A DNA stretch of 64,000 nt, from positions 1 through 64,000 of the forward strand of contig DEXK01000014.1 in the NCBI GenBank assembly GCA_002364085.1, written 5' to 3'. This DNA is from Balneolaceae bacterium UBA3186. GTDB taxonomy: Bacteria > Bacteroidota > Rhodothermia > Balneolales > Balneolaceae. Under the pieces are notes generated by a model. It did not search any database. It was given only the letters and a program-made list of their open reading frames with translations, and was not told where the DNA came from. Positions 26,898-35,829 of the stretch are shown one piece after another (within the stretch, counting starts at the first letter, position 1; each line of letters opens with the position of its first letter). The position numbers and the translations under genes were made by a program.

Positions 26898-27353
26898 ATG
26901 AAAAGATCAAACAAAGTTATACAGCATTTATTAAGCGGACATTTGAAATTATTTATTTTTGGGATAACTACACTGTTCATTTTTTCATGTAAAGAGTATA
27001 ATGTAGAAACATTTCCTGTTACTATGGAAGATGAATATACTGTTAGAGAGGGAATTTGCGGTACTGTCATTTTAAAAGAACAGTTAGGCAAGAGCTTCAG
27101 TGAGGCTAAACAAATTTATTTTACAGAGAAAAGTAAATTTTATTCAAGTTCTTGTCCAGATGGAAATCCTTGTATTAGTATCCAATTAGATTATTTATTT
27201 ATGGAGGTAATTAACTCGAATGGGAAAATTCCTGAGGCAGAATTTCTTGGTATGAGAGTTTTAAATAAGGATTCAGGGAATTTACTTGAAAGTGTAAGTG
27301 ATGTAATAACTTCAAATGGGTATCATTACGAGATTAACAGGTGTAAAGAGTAA
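26898..27353 (+). CDS. Hypothetical lipoprotein
   Basis: A 151-residue protein of no recognised family. A long basic N-terminus and hydrophobic helix end in the lipobox FIFSC, with C31 as the lipidated residue. The mature domain holds four cysteines besides the lipid one (in GICGT, SSSCPDGNPCIS and NRCKE), so two disulfides are possible. It is AT-rich and isolated between two repeat-containing gaps, which suggests an accessory gene. An internal ATG in the signal region cannot be excluded as start. Confidence 0.65.
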   Translation: MKRSNKVIQHLLSGHLKLFIFGITTLFIFSCKEYNVETFPVTMEDEYTVREGICGTVILKEQLGKSFSEAKQIYFTEKSKFYSSSCPDGNPCISIQLDYLFMEVINSNGKIPEAEFLGMRVLNKDSGNLLESVSDVITSNGYHYEINRCKE

Positions 27354-27949
27354 TAAAGCTAAATTTTTAGATTTTAGTTTTAAAGCTTACAAACGGAAAT
27401 CTTCTCCATAAAGACCCAAAACAAGGTCGGGATTGTAGATGTCTTGTAATTCGTTGACAGATTAATAGTGAATCCGTCTTAAATACTTCCGCTTGATCTT
27501 TTGCTACTTTTGTATCAAGACAAAAGTAGGTACCCTATTCTAAACGTGTTTACAGGATTCAGTTACTTTGATGATGTACTTTTGTGCCGCTACTGAGCTT
27601 CCTCAGCACAGGCGCCAGTACCAAAAACTCCCGACAAGAATTATTGGCGCGAACTCCATTACATCGACTAATCATTACAAAAGGTCTTCGTTCGTATGAT
27701 ACATATTCACGAATCATCCTGAGTGTAATGATTGCTCCTACGGAGCCGTCGATTTCATTGCGTTCTTCCTCGCCAATAATTCTAAAGGTCGGTGAAGTTG
27801 AAAGCCGTTTCAGTAATCAAAAACCAGAAAAAGTCATCTTGAAGATTCTTCGCTACCGCTCAGAATGAATATACAATGAAGTAATTATCATAAATAAAAA
27901 AGGCTCCCGATCAATGATCAAGAGCCTTTAAAATGTTCAAAAAGTGAAA
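27354..27949. repeat. Gene-free stretch of composite repeat debris
   Basis: Nearly 600 bp without a credible gene. It contains a 10-bp perfect hairpin CTACTTTTGT (27504-27513) with ACAAAAGTAG (27520-27529), and a 13-bp perfect inverted repeat AGAATTATTGGCG (27637-27649) with CGCCAATAATTCT (27771-27783) bounding about 147 bp. There is also a GCTCCTACGGAGC mini-palindrome near 27735 and relatives of the TCATCCTGAG repeat. A 94-codon frame at 27584-27868 runs through the repeats and has no protein character. The stretch ends in the terminator of the opposing carboxypeptidase gene. It looks like accumulated short mobile or palindromic elements. Confidence 0.65.
27891..27929 (-). terminator. Intrinsic terminator of the M14 carboxypeptidase pair
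   Basis: Read on the minus strand, AAAGGCTC (from 27929) pairs with GAGCCTTT (to 27899), followed by TTTATTTA. The loop contains a further GATC palindrome. It lies 20 bp after the stop of the carboxypeptidase gene. Confidence 0.85.
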
Positions 27950-29689
27950 TTACTTCTTCTTAGAAACAACCCCGCCTTTCTGGCTGTCTACTTTTACAGT
28001 ATAGTTGTTTCCACCGCTAATGATCCAGCGAACGGTTACTGAGCTCATTCCCGGAATATTCGCTACTTCAATTCGCTCGGGTCTGAATTTCTGTTCGGTA
28101 GTTTGATTCAGATCTCGGTTCGTAACGATCATTCCTGCTTCAACAGTTGCTCCTTCAATGCTGATGATATCCGGTGGCATGATCTTGTTGTTCACATCGA
28201 TACTTGCGTGAGTTGGCATCAACCTGCTGTTGGTAACTACTGCAGTAACTTCTCTTAAACCACCACCAAGATTCTTCTCAGAGATCTCGTCGATAGTAAG
28301 TTTAGGAGTGTGATAAGCATGATAGATCGTAAATGCCATATTTCTGTGAGCACCTTGTTCCAGCAAGAATCCCGGATGAGCACGACCGAAGTTTTTCTTG
28401 AATCCACCGATCTCGATCTTTCCATATTGTGGGTGATCATATTCTGTCCATTCCTGCATAGCATCACCAAATAATAAATACTTGTTGAACTCATAAGAAT
28501 CTGTAGCTGATCGGTCGTTGCTTTGGAACATTTCGTAGCTGGTCCACAGCTCATTGGAATATGTAAATACTCCACGAACGCCATAGAACCAATCCAGCTC
28601 GCCGCCAAATACATCATACAGATCATCATAAACTACAAGGTATCTGTAGCCCGGAATCAAGCGTTCGCCCATTTCACCAATGGCATCATATACCTGAACA
28701 TCCTGGCGATTGTAGGTGCTGATATCTTCCGCAACTCCTGGACCACGTAGGATCATTCCTCCGGAATTGTGATAACTTTGAGCAGCAGCAATATTTGGTC
28801 GCTTCATTACAAAATCCATAACCGCTCTTGTTTCAGGAAGAGAAAACGGATATTTATGGGCTCCGCCCTGAATGTGATTTGGTTGCCAGTTCCAGCCCCA
28901 ATCACGGTTCGGATCGTAATAACCTACACGGTCTTCATTGATTCTTCCATCATTGTCGTTATCGATTCCTTCCGAACCCAGATATTCGTAATCACCGAAT
29001 TCATCATCGGGAACACGAACCATCATATTTGGATAAGTAGGATGAGCTCTGAAATTTCCACGAGGGTTTTTACGTCTCATTTGGGTGATACTTCCGTTTC
29101 CATCCAGATCATCAGGTTGATCTTCATCAACAAGTCCGTCACCGTCATCATCAATTGGTTTCAGGCCTGATCGAGGGGAACTTCCTGTGTTTGGTTCCGT
29201 CATATAATGCTCGCGTGCATCAGGGTTGATGGTTGGCACTATATAGAAAGTTTTGTCATTTAAGAGTTCGGTTATAAACTTCACATTTCCGAAAGACTCT
29301 GTTAAATACCAGGCAGTATACAATGACATTTCAGTTCCCTGAATTTCATTCGAGTGAATGTTTCCATCGATGTAAATTGCAGGCTTTCTGTCCGGATCTC
29401 CGTTTTTGAAGTTGGATACTGTAAGCATCCAAATGTCTTTACCTTCATAAGATTTACCTATGGAAGTTCTTTTGGCAAGATCAGGATATGCTTTTGCGAT
29501 ACGTTCTGTGAGTTCACTAATTCCCTGATAATTGTAATAGTGATTCCAGGTTGCTTCCACTTTTGGATTGGAAGGGGTTCCTGCGGCAGGGAATACTCCG
29601 TCAGTAAGTTGAGCTTTTGCTGTGTTTGAAGTCATTATCATCAAACCAAAAACAAAAGCAGTAAGTAGGGTATATCTAAATTTTTTCAT
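27950..29689 (-). CDS. M14 zinc carboxypeptidase, secreted
   Basis: Predicted exported metallocarboxypeptidase, 579 residues, with signal peptide 1-26 (TAKAQ). Zinc ligands are H112 and E115 in GNIHSNEIQGTE and H307 in QSYHNSGG; substrate-binding N261-R262 lies in DPNRDWGW. Between ligands is an Asp-rich insert (IDDDGDGLVDEDQPDDLDG, about 179-197, and DNDNDGRINED) typical of calcium-binding loops in bacterial M14 members. A C-terminal beta domain follows the catalytic part. It is the second gene of a tandem pair, 7 bp after the upstream paralogue. Confidence 0.93.
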   Translation of the reverse strand: MKKFRYTLLTAFVFGLMIMTSNTAKAQLTDGVFPAAGTPSNPKVEATWNHYYNYQGISELTERIAKAYPDLAKRTSIGKSYEGKDIWMLTVSNFKNGDPDRKPAIYIDGNIHSNEIQGTEMSLYTAWYLTESFGNVKFITELLNDKTFYIVPTINPDAREHYMTEPNTGSSPRSGLKPIDDDGDGLVDEDQPDDLDGNGSITQMRRKNPRGNFRAHPTYPNMMVRVPDDEFGDYEYLGSEGIDNDNDGRINEDRVGYYDPNRDWGWNWQPNHIQGGAHKYPFSLPETRAVMDFVMKRPNIAAAQSYHNSGGMILRGPGVAEDISTYNRQDVQVYDAIGEMGERLIPGYRYLVVYDDLYDVFGGELDWFYGVRGVFTYSNELWTSYEMFQSNDRSATDSYEFNKYLLFGDAMQEWTEYDHPQYGKIEIGGFKKNFGRAHPGFLLEQGAHRNMAFTIYHAYHTPKLTIDEISEKNLGGGLREVTAVVTNSRLMPTHASIDVNNKIMPPDIISIEGATVEAGMIVTNRDLNQTTEQKFRPERIEVANIPGMSSVTVRWIISGGNNYTVKVDSQKGGVVSKKK

Positions 29690-29696
29690 GATTCTG

Positions 29697-31343
29697 TTAC
29701 TTAATGGTTTGTTCTTTGGTTGAAAATCCTGTCATCGGTGAGCCGGATGTTATGGTAACTTTTCCGGAACCTCGAATTAACCAGGTTTTGGTTACGAAGC
29801 CGTCAGCAGGAATTGAACGATCAAAATCCTGAATATCGCCACTAATCAGACTCATGTTGTTTCCAAGTTTGATCTGTGTCATAACTCTTCGAACCCAGTT
29901 ATTTCGCTGACCCAATTGTGATGCCGTCGGGAAACTTCCGCCGTTATACACATCAACAGTGATGCGGGTAAGATTTTTTCCCGCGCTTTCTGATTTGAAG
30001 TTCACCAGCTCAACCATTGGTTTCATAGAAGCAATTTCCATGATGAAATCAGTATGACTTTCAGCTAATGAATCCAGAATGTTTGCAGGAGGTGTCATCA
30101 TAGTAAATGGCTTGATTCCGCCCACTTCAACTTTTTGGTTTGGAAAATCAGGATGATCGACCTCTGTCCATTCAACAAAAACATCTTGTCCTTCTGCTTC
30201 TGCCCAAGCCAGATGTTTAACATGATCATTATCGAATTTTTGAGCTTTGCCACTTTCGTCCATCACTTCGGGAGTCCACCAACCCGGAGTGCTGAAACTG
30301 AATCTACCGTAATGGTAATATGCCCATTGGAACAGATCTCCTTGTTGAGGGTCGCCTGATGGAGCTATACCAAGATTGGTTTTATCATTGTATAGATCCG
30401 AAACCATTTTATTAACGGTTATATCATCAGATAACCAACCTGAAACTACTCGTTTAGAAGCAGCAGCTCTGTTAAACTTAAGCGGATCAGACAGATTGTT
30501 CTCAGGTCCAAATGAAATTACAGCAAATGTATTTCTGGCTTCTTCAAACAGGAAGTCTAATACTCCCCGAGTTTCATTTTCAGATACCGGGTTTTCACTG
30601 GAACCGGATTTGAAATAAGGGAAATCGTAGGAAAAGTTTTGATTGATGTTTACTCCTCCTTCACCATCTTCATTGAATTTACCATCTTCATCGTTATCAC
30701 GGCCTTCGGTAAACATTTTATAAGAACCTTTTTCGCCGTTGTCAGCATCAGCTTTTACCATAACCCGCGGATCATCTTTGTGCATGGTCCAGCTACCGGT
30801 TTTGTCAGCTACCCGCATCATGGTAATAAAATTATCTCCATTCAGATCATCAAAACCGTCTTCATCATAAAATCCATCGCGATCGGCATCTGTAGAAGTC
30901 ATGTTGCCGTCACGCTCATATTTCAGTTTATCGAAATATTGAGTAGCAGCATCAGGATTGATCTGAGGAAATACATAGAAGGTAGTTGACGCTAAAAGTG
31001 CTTTTGTTTCCTTTGTATTTGCAGTAGATAAAAGTTGCTCCGCAAATCGTAGTGTAAGTTCTGTCCCTAAGATATGCGAGGCTTTTGCGCCACCAATTAC
31101 AGCTATTCCGGGATGATTTTTCACATCTCCTGAGCCAATGGTTAGTAACCAAACATCTTTGCCGCCTTTTGTTTTAGCAACTGATGTCAGTTCCGTTATA
31201 TTTTTGTTGGCGTTATTTAACGCCTTCATTTTATTTGTCAGTTCTGTATAAGAACTGTACCCTGATTGGGCTTGAGCTGAAGTCGGTATAAAAAATAAAC
31301 CAACAAGCATAGTTAAGCTCAAAACCCGGACTGATATTTTCAT
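29697..31343 (-). CDS. M14 carboxypeptidase paralogue lacking zinc ligands
   Basis: A 548-residue exported paralogue of the next gene, with signal peptide to about residue 26 (SAQAQ). The fold is conserved along its length (FYVFPQINPDAATQY matches FYIVPTINPDAREHY; Asp-rich inserts DADRDGFYDEDGFDDLNGD are kept). However, the HxxE zinc motif reads K87-A-S-H90 (GGAKASHILGTE), the third ligand region reads VISFGPENN with no His, and the NR substrate pair becomes NQ. It is therefore probably not a zinc peptidase but a binding or regulatory partner. It is the first gene of the two-gene operon. Confidence 0.9.
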   Translation of the reverse strand: MKISVRVLSLTMLVGLFFIPTSAQAQSGYSSYTELTNKMKALNNANKNITELTSVAKTKGGKDVWLLTIGSGDVKNHPGIAVIGGAKASHILGTELTLRFAEQLLSTANTKETKALLASTTFYVFPQINPDAATQYFDKLKYERDGNMTSTDADRDGFYDEDGFDDLNGDNFITMMRVADKTGSWTMHKDDPRVMVKADADNGEKGSYKMFTEGRDNDEDGKFNEDGEGGVNINQNFSYDFPYFKSGSSENPVSENETRGVLDFLFEEARNTFAVISFGPENNLSDPLKFNRAAASKRVVSGWLSDDITVNKMVSDLYNDKTNLGIAPSGDPQQGDLFQWAYYHYGRFSFSTPGWWTPEVMDESGKAQKFDNDHVKHLAWAEAEGQDVFVEWTEVDHPDFPNQKVEVGGIKPFTMMTPPANILDSLAESHTDFIMEIASMKPMVELVNFKSESAGKNLTRITVDVYNGGSFPTASQLGQRNNWVRRVMTQIKLGNNMSLISGDIQDFDRSIPADGFVTKTWLIRGSGKVTITSGSPMTGFSTKEQTIK

Positions 31344-31539
31344 CGTGTAAATCCGTTTAGTTTTTTTGATATAAGAAAGTCTTCACTTAAAGAAGCATTT
31401 CAAAATCACAGCTGTAAAAAGATTATAAGCGAATCATAAAACACTGATAATTTATAGTCACAATAAGCATATATGGCAATTAAGTATGATATATTTTATC
31501 GTAAATTATTCTGATAAACATTTAAGCAGATCGAACTTT

Positions 31540-32919
31540 ATGAAGAAATATATTCTGGGATCATTATTGATTTTAATTGGCTGTTCCACAACCGAAAAAA
31601 TGGTTATAAATGGAAATTTGGATAATGCGATAAAAGAGCAGACTAAAACAGAGAAACTAGAACAGATTTTTAAGGATTCAGAAACCTTCAGTAAGACCAT
31701 TACAGGATTTATGCTATTTGATCCTGAAGGTGATTCTTCGATCTATGCCGAGAATGAAAACAAGTATATGATCCCGGCTTCCAATACAAAGCTGTTTACT
31801 TATTATGCAGGATTAAATGTATTGGGAGATCGAATTCCTGCTTTGAAGTATACAATAAAAGGAGATTCATTGATCTTTTGGGGAACAGGAGATCCTTCTT
31901 TTCTTCATCCCGATTTTGGAACAGATGATGTTTATAATTTCCTGAGCTCATTTGAGGGAAAGCTGTATTTCTCAGACAGTAATTTCAATGACGAAAATCT
32001 TGGACCGGGATGGTCATGGGCTGATTACAACTCTTATTATTCAGCCGAGAAAAGCCCGTTTCCTATTTACGGGAATGTTGTGAGAGTTACGATAGAACAT
32101 ATAGAGGAATATCATCTTGCCAAAGAAAATGGGGAATATCTGATCAATCCTAAGATCTTTAATAAATATATCGATGATGGAGTCTTAAGCGATAACGGTA
32201 GATTTGTGCTGGAAAGAGATAGGGTTGGCAATGAATTTGAGTATGCGTTTACTTCGGATACTTCCAGATATGAGACGGATAAACCTTTTCACTATTCACC
32301 ACAACTGATCGTAGAATTACTTTCAGATACGTTGAAAAAGAATGTAGAGTATTTGCCCGGTGCAAAACTGCCTTCCAGCCATGAAATGATCTACAGCATG
32401 GAATCTGATTCGCTGTATAAAAAAATGATGCTTCCCAGTGATAATTTGTTAGCAGAGCAGATCATGCTGATGATCTCTGGTGTTGTCGATGAGGAATTGA
32501 ACAGTTCTTCAGGGATCAGATATGTCAAAGATAATTTTTTGAGTGATCTTCCTGATGAAGCTAACTGGCGAGATGGTTCAGGTTTATCCAGATATAATCT
32601 GTTTACTCCCCGAAGCATGGTTGCTCTTTTAGAAAAACTTGATGAAAAAGTAGAAGAAACTCAGCTGTTAGATGCTCTTCCACAAGGAGGAAAGCAAGGG
32701 ACGATCAGAAGACTATATGCGAATAAAGATGGTGGAGCACCTTATGTATTTGCTAAAACGGGAACACTAAGTAATAATTATTGCCTGAGTGGTTATGTGA
32801 TAACGAAATCCGGAAAGAAACTCATCTTCAGTTTTATGAATAATAACTATGTGATCTCAACCAATGAAGTTCAAGCTCAAATGGATGAGATCCTTTGGTT
32901 TGTATATGAAAATTGGTAA
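31540..32919 (+). CDS. dacB: D-alanyl-D-alanine carboxypeptidase/endopeptidase, PBP4 type
   Basis: Peptidase S13 that trims or cleaves peptidoglycan cross-links in the periplasm. The active-site triad of penicillin-binding proteins is present: SxxK as S81-N-T-K84 (IPASNTKLF), SxN as S300-D-N (PSDNLLAEQ) and KTG at 406-408 (FAKTGTLSN). The start at 31540 is preferred over an in-frame ATG at 31486, because MKKYILGSLLILIGCSTTEK is a lipoprotein signal with C15. Length 459 residues. The gene is monocistronic. Confidence 0.93.
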   Translation: MKKYILGSLLILIGCSTTEKMVINGNLDNAIKEQTKTEKLEQIFKDSETFSKTITGFMLFDPEGDSSIYAENENKYMIPASNTKLFTYYAGLNVLGDRIPALKYTIKGDSLIFWGTGDPSFLHPDFGTDDVYNFLSSFEGKLYFSDSNFNDENLGPGWSWADYNSYYSAEKSPFPIYGNVVRVTIEHIEEYHLAKENGEYLINPKIFNKYIDDGVLSDNGRFVLERDRVGNEFEYAFTSDTSRYETDKPFHYSPQLIVELLSDTLKKNVEYLPGAKLPSSHEMIYSMESDSLYKKMMLPSDNLLAEQIMLMISGVVDEELNSSSGIRYVKDNFLSDLPDEANWRDGSGLSRYNLFTPRSMVALLEKLDEKVEETQLLDALPQGGKQGTIRRLYANKDGGAPYVFAKTGTLSNNYCLSGYVITKSGKKLIFSFMNNNYVISTNEVQAQMDEILWFVYENW

Positions 32920-32946
32920 GGATTCAATTTCTAAGTGAAGAAGTTG

Positions 32947-33435
32947 TTATACACTATCTAAATCTATGATGACATTAGTGTTATAAGGGCTAAACTTGAA
33001 TTCATTTTGAAAAGTCAAATTTGGTACCAAATGATTGTTATTTAATTCATAAAATGGCAACAACTTAGATTGCTTTCTAAGTTCTGATAAAGTGCTTATG
33101 GAAAGTTCTTCAATTTCATTCTCTCTAAATCCTTTTTTAATAAATTCATTCTGGATTTCCAAAATGCTAATTGTTTCGAAGCGCTCGTAAGTATTTTTTA
33201 GTTGTTCAATTGTCGTTGAATTTAAAAAAGAGATACCAAATTCAAATATATCATTGAAATCAGCTGGTTCTATACTCTGTTTAAGAAACTCGTCTGTTAA
33301 TAAAATTGAACCAAATTCATCAGTTTTCAAATTTGAAATATTACCGTAACTCTTTGAGTCCTTGAAAAAAACTCGGATGTGAATTAGAATATTCTCAATT
33401 GGATATTTTTCAGAAACAATTTCGACACGAATCAT
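32947..33435 (-). CDS. Hypothetical cytoplasmic protein
   Basis: A 162-residue, AT-rich protein with no signal peptide or membrane segment. It is rich in Ile, Glu, Phe and Asn, with a predicted mixed alpha/beta layout and no motif I recognise. It lies 17 bp after the NhaC gene on the same strand, so it could be its operon partner, but its composition differs from NhaC and it may be an insertion. Confidence 0.6.
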   Translation of the reverse strand: MIRVEIVSEKYPIENILIHIRVFFKDSKSYGNISNLKTDEFGSILLTDEFLKQSIEPADFNDIFEFGISFLNSTTIEQLKNTYERFETISILEIQNEFIKKGFRENEIEELSISTLSELRKQSKLLPFYELNNNHLVPNLTFQNEFKFSPYNTNVIIDLDSV

Positions 33436-33452
33436 ATTTACTTAAAATAGGC

Positions 33453-34910
33453 TTAAGCATCCGCTGTCTTGGAATCTTTCAGCATTCTTAACTTGATCTT
33501 AAACACTCCAAAGATCACCGTCATAAATGGGCTGATTAGATTAAAGAATGCAAATGGCAGATAGGTGAAAGTTTCTACACCAAGTACTTTAGCATGATAA
33601 GCCCCGCAGGTATTCCATGGTATTAAAGCAGAGGTTACAGTACCGGAATCTTCTAATGTTCTACTTAAATTTTCAGGCGCCAAACCTTTTTCTTTATAAA
33701 CATCCGCATACATTCTTCCCGGAACTACAATTGCTAAATACTGGTCTGATGCTGTGATATTAAAGAACACACAAGTCCCCGCAGTTGTAGCGATCAAAGC
33801 ACCCGCAGAGTTGATTCCACTGATCACGCCTTCTGCGATTCTTTTCAGCATTCCACTACGCTCCATCACTCCACCAAAGATCATGGCAGACAAGATCAAC
33901 CAAACCGTGCCAAGCATTCCGTACATTCCGCCGGAACTTAAAAGGCCGTCTACAATTTCATTATCGGTAGTAAAGCTAATGTCACCATACATGGAAGTCA
34001 TGATGCCGACGAAGCCTTTTTCCCAAGTTCCTTCTCCAAATTGAGCCACTTCCTGAACTAAATCGGGTTGAAAGATCAACGCAAATACAGCGCCTAGTAA
34101 AGCACCTACCGAAATAGCAGGAATAGCCGGCATTTTCTTAGAGATCAATACTACCATAATGATCGGCACCAGGAATAACCAAAAATTGATTTCAAATTTA
34201 CCCGAAATAGCATCAAGAATTACTTGGGTTTCTGCAATTTCTACATTTCCTCCTTTCACAAAACCCAGAATAAGAAAGATTACCAATGCAATAGAAATAG
34301 ACGGAATGGTAGTATATGCCATATATCTAATGTGTGTGAACAGGTCTGTTCCGGCCATTGCAGGAGCAAGATTTGTTGTATCAGAAAGCGGAGACATTTT
34401 ATCCCCGAAATATGCACCTGATATGATTGCACCGGCTACCATACCAACCGGTATCTTTAATACCGTTCCAATTGCGACTAAAGCTATACCAACGGTTGCA
34501 GAAGTGGTCCATGAGGAACCCGTTGCAACAGAAACAATTGCACAAACAATACAGGCTGCAACAAGAAAAATTGCAGGATTTAAGATCTGTAAACCATAAT
34601 AGATCATAGCAGGAATAATTCCGCTTAATAACCAGGTTCCTGCAAGAGATCCAATAAGCAATAAAATGATCATAGATGACATTGCAGAACTGATACTATC
34701 AACAATTCCTTGTCTTATCTCAGCCCATTTAATACCTAAACCAAGAGCTACAAGTGAAGCAACTCCGGCAGAAAGCATCAAAATAATTTGATTGGAACCA
34801 TCTAGAGAGGCATCTCCATAAATACGAACATTTATAAATAAAGCAATGATCAAAAATATGATCGGAATAAACGATTGAAGAAGTGTTGGTCGGTCGTATT
34901 TATAAGTCAT
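33453..34910 (-). CDS. nhaC: NhaC-family sodium/proton antiporter
   Basis: Predicted inner-membrane Na+/H+ (or malate/lactate) antiporter of the NhaC family, 485 residues with about 11-12 helices. Typical segments are IVSVATGSSWTTSATVGIAL (about 124-143), GAIISGAYFGDKMSPLSDTT (about 160-179) and ALIPWNTCGAYHAKVLGV near the C-terminus. The role would be sodium and pH homeostasis, in keeping with a marine or saline habitat (inference). It is single or paired with the hypothetical gene downstream. Confidence 0.92.
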   Translation of the reverse strand: MTYKYDRPTLLQSFIPIIFLIIALFINVRIYGDASLDGSNQIILMLSAGVASLVALGLGIKWAEIRQGIVDSISSAMSSMIILLLIGSLAGTWLLSGIIPAMIYYGLQILNPAIFLVAACIVCAIVSVATGSSWTTSATVGIALVAIGTVLKIPVGMVAGAIISGAYFGDKMSPLSDTTNLAPAMAGTDLFTHIRYMAYTTIPSISIALVIFLILGFVKGGNVEIAETQVILDAISGKFEINFWLFLVPIIMVVLISKKMPAIPAISVGALLGAVFALIFQPDLVQEVAQFGEGTWEKGFVGIMTSMYGDISFTTDNEIVDGLLSSGGMYGMLGTVWLILSAMIFGGVMERSGMLKRIAEGVISGINSAGALIATTAGTCVFFNITASDQYLAIVVPGRMYADVYKEKGLAPENLSRTLEDSGTVTSALIPWNTCGAYHAKVLGVETFTYLPFAFFNLISPFMTVIFGVFKIKLRMLKDSKTADA

Positions 34911-34970
34911 TTTAGCTGATATTAATCTTAACCATGTAAATAATAAAGTGGTGTGAATAAACGCTGATTT

Positions 34971-35744
34971 TTAACTAAAAACCAGTTTAAAAGTATTTTC
35001 ATCAATTATCTTACAGTTTTCAACATTATATCTTCGCTCCGTAAATTCAGCATTGCCTTCATAATCCACTAAAAGCAGGGTTGAACATAAAGTGCCGTAA
35101 TTATCTGTTTTTATGAAGATGGACGAAACAGCTTTTTCCCATTCATAAGGAATTCCGGTTGAAGGAAGCTTTTCATCAGGTGCTTTTTCGGAGTTTTTTA
35201 GAATCTCGAATAACTCGTCTCGGTCAAACTTACTATTTGAAGTAACTCTTTCCAGTTCTTTTTTTGCATGGTCTAATTTTGGCCAATTGGTATCCAAAAG
35301 CGCATTACTAACGCCATGTATTCCGGGTTCAATTTCCTTAATAGAATTGGTTTCATTTGAAAAATGATATAGCGAATCCTTTCCGCCAATAAGAAGATTG
35401 AATCCGTTATACTTTTTACCATTTTCCTTAATTTCTTTTAAATACGCTCTCTCATTCGAATTAGATTTTAAATAATCCAATACCAAATCTCCTCGGCTTG
35501 GTGCATTCTCATTTATATTTGAAGGGTCTCTATAATTAGTTAAAGCTCCCCATCTTCCAGTTTTCGAAACCCCCATCCATGTTCCATTTGCTTTCAGATC
35601 CTTTCCTGCAAGGATATCAGGAAGCTGTTCATCTGTCCAAAACTGAGCTGCTCTGGTGGGTCGTTGATAAAACTCATCCCTGTTTGCTGCCACAATTAAC
35701 TTGTAAAAAGGGTGGTTTTTATACGAAAATGTGATCAAACACAT
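34971..35744 (-). CDS. NRDE/TANGO2-family protein
   Basis: A 257-residue member of the NRDE family (bacterial relatives of human TANGO2). The N-terminal Cys2 and the AANRDEFYQRP motif (about 19-29) are diagnostic, as is GTWMGVSKTGRWGALTNYRD (54-73). The N-terminal cysteine right after Met suggests an N-terminal-nucleophile type fold. The bacterial function is not firmly known; TANGO2 has been linked to haem and lipid handling. It is divergent from the phosphatase gene. Confidence 0.92.
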   Translation of the reverse strand: MCLITFSYKNHPFYKLIVAANRDEFYQRPTRAAQFWTDEQLPDILAGKDLKANGTWMGVSKTGRWGALTNYRDPSNINENAPSRGDLVLDYLKSNSNERAYLKEIKENGKKYNGFNLLIGGKDSLYHFSNETNSIKEIEPGIHGVSNALLDTNWPKLDHAKKELERVTSNSKFDRDELFEILKNSEKAPDEKLPSTGIPYEWEKAVSSIFIKTDNYGTLCSTLLLVDYEGNAEFTERRYNVENCKIIDENTFKLVFS

Positions 35745-35829
35745 AAAAAATGAACAAATTTGGTTTTATAATTCGAATGAATCTAAGCATATTCCTGCAA
35801 CCATTTCGAAATTTTGCGTATAGTTCAAA

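Noticed and set aside
27584..27868. A 94-codon open frame on the plus strand
   Set aside because: It runs through palindromic repeat debris, has no signal, domain or usual composition, and lacks a convincing ribosome-binding site.
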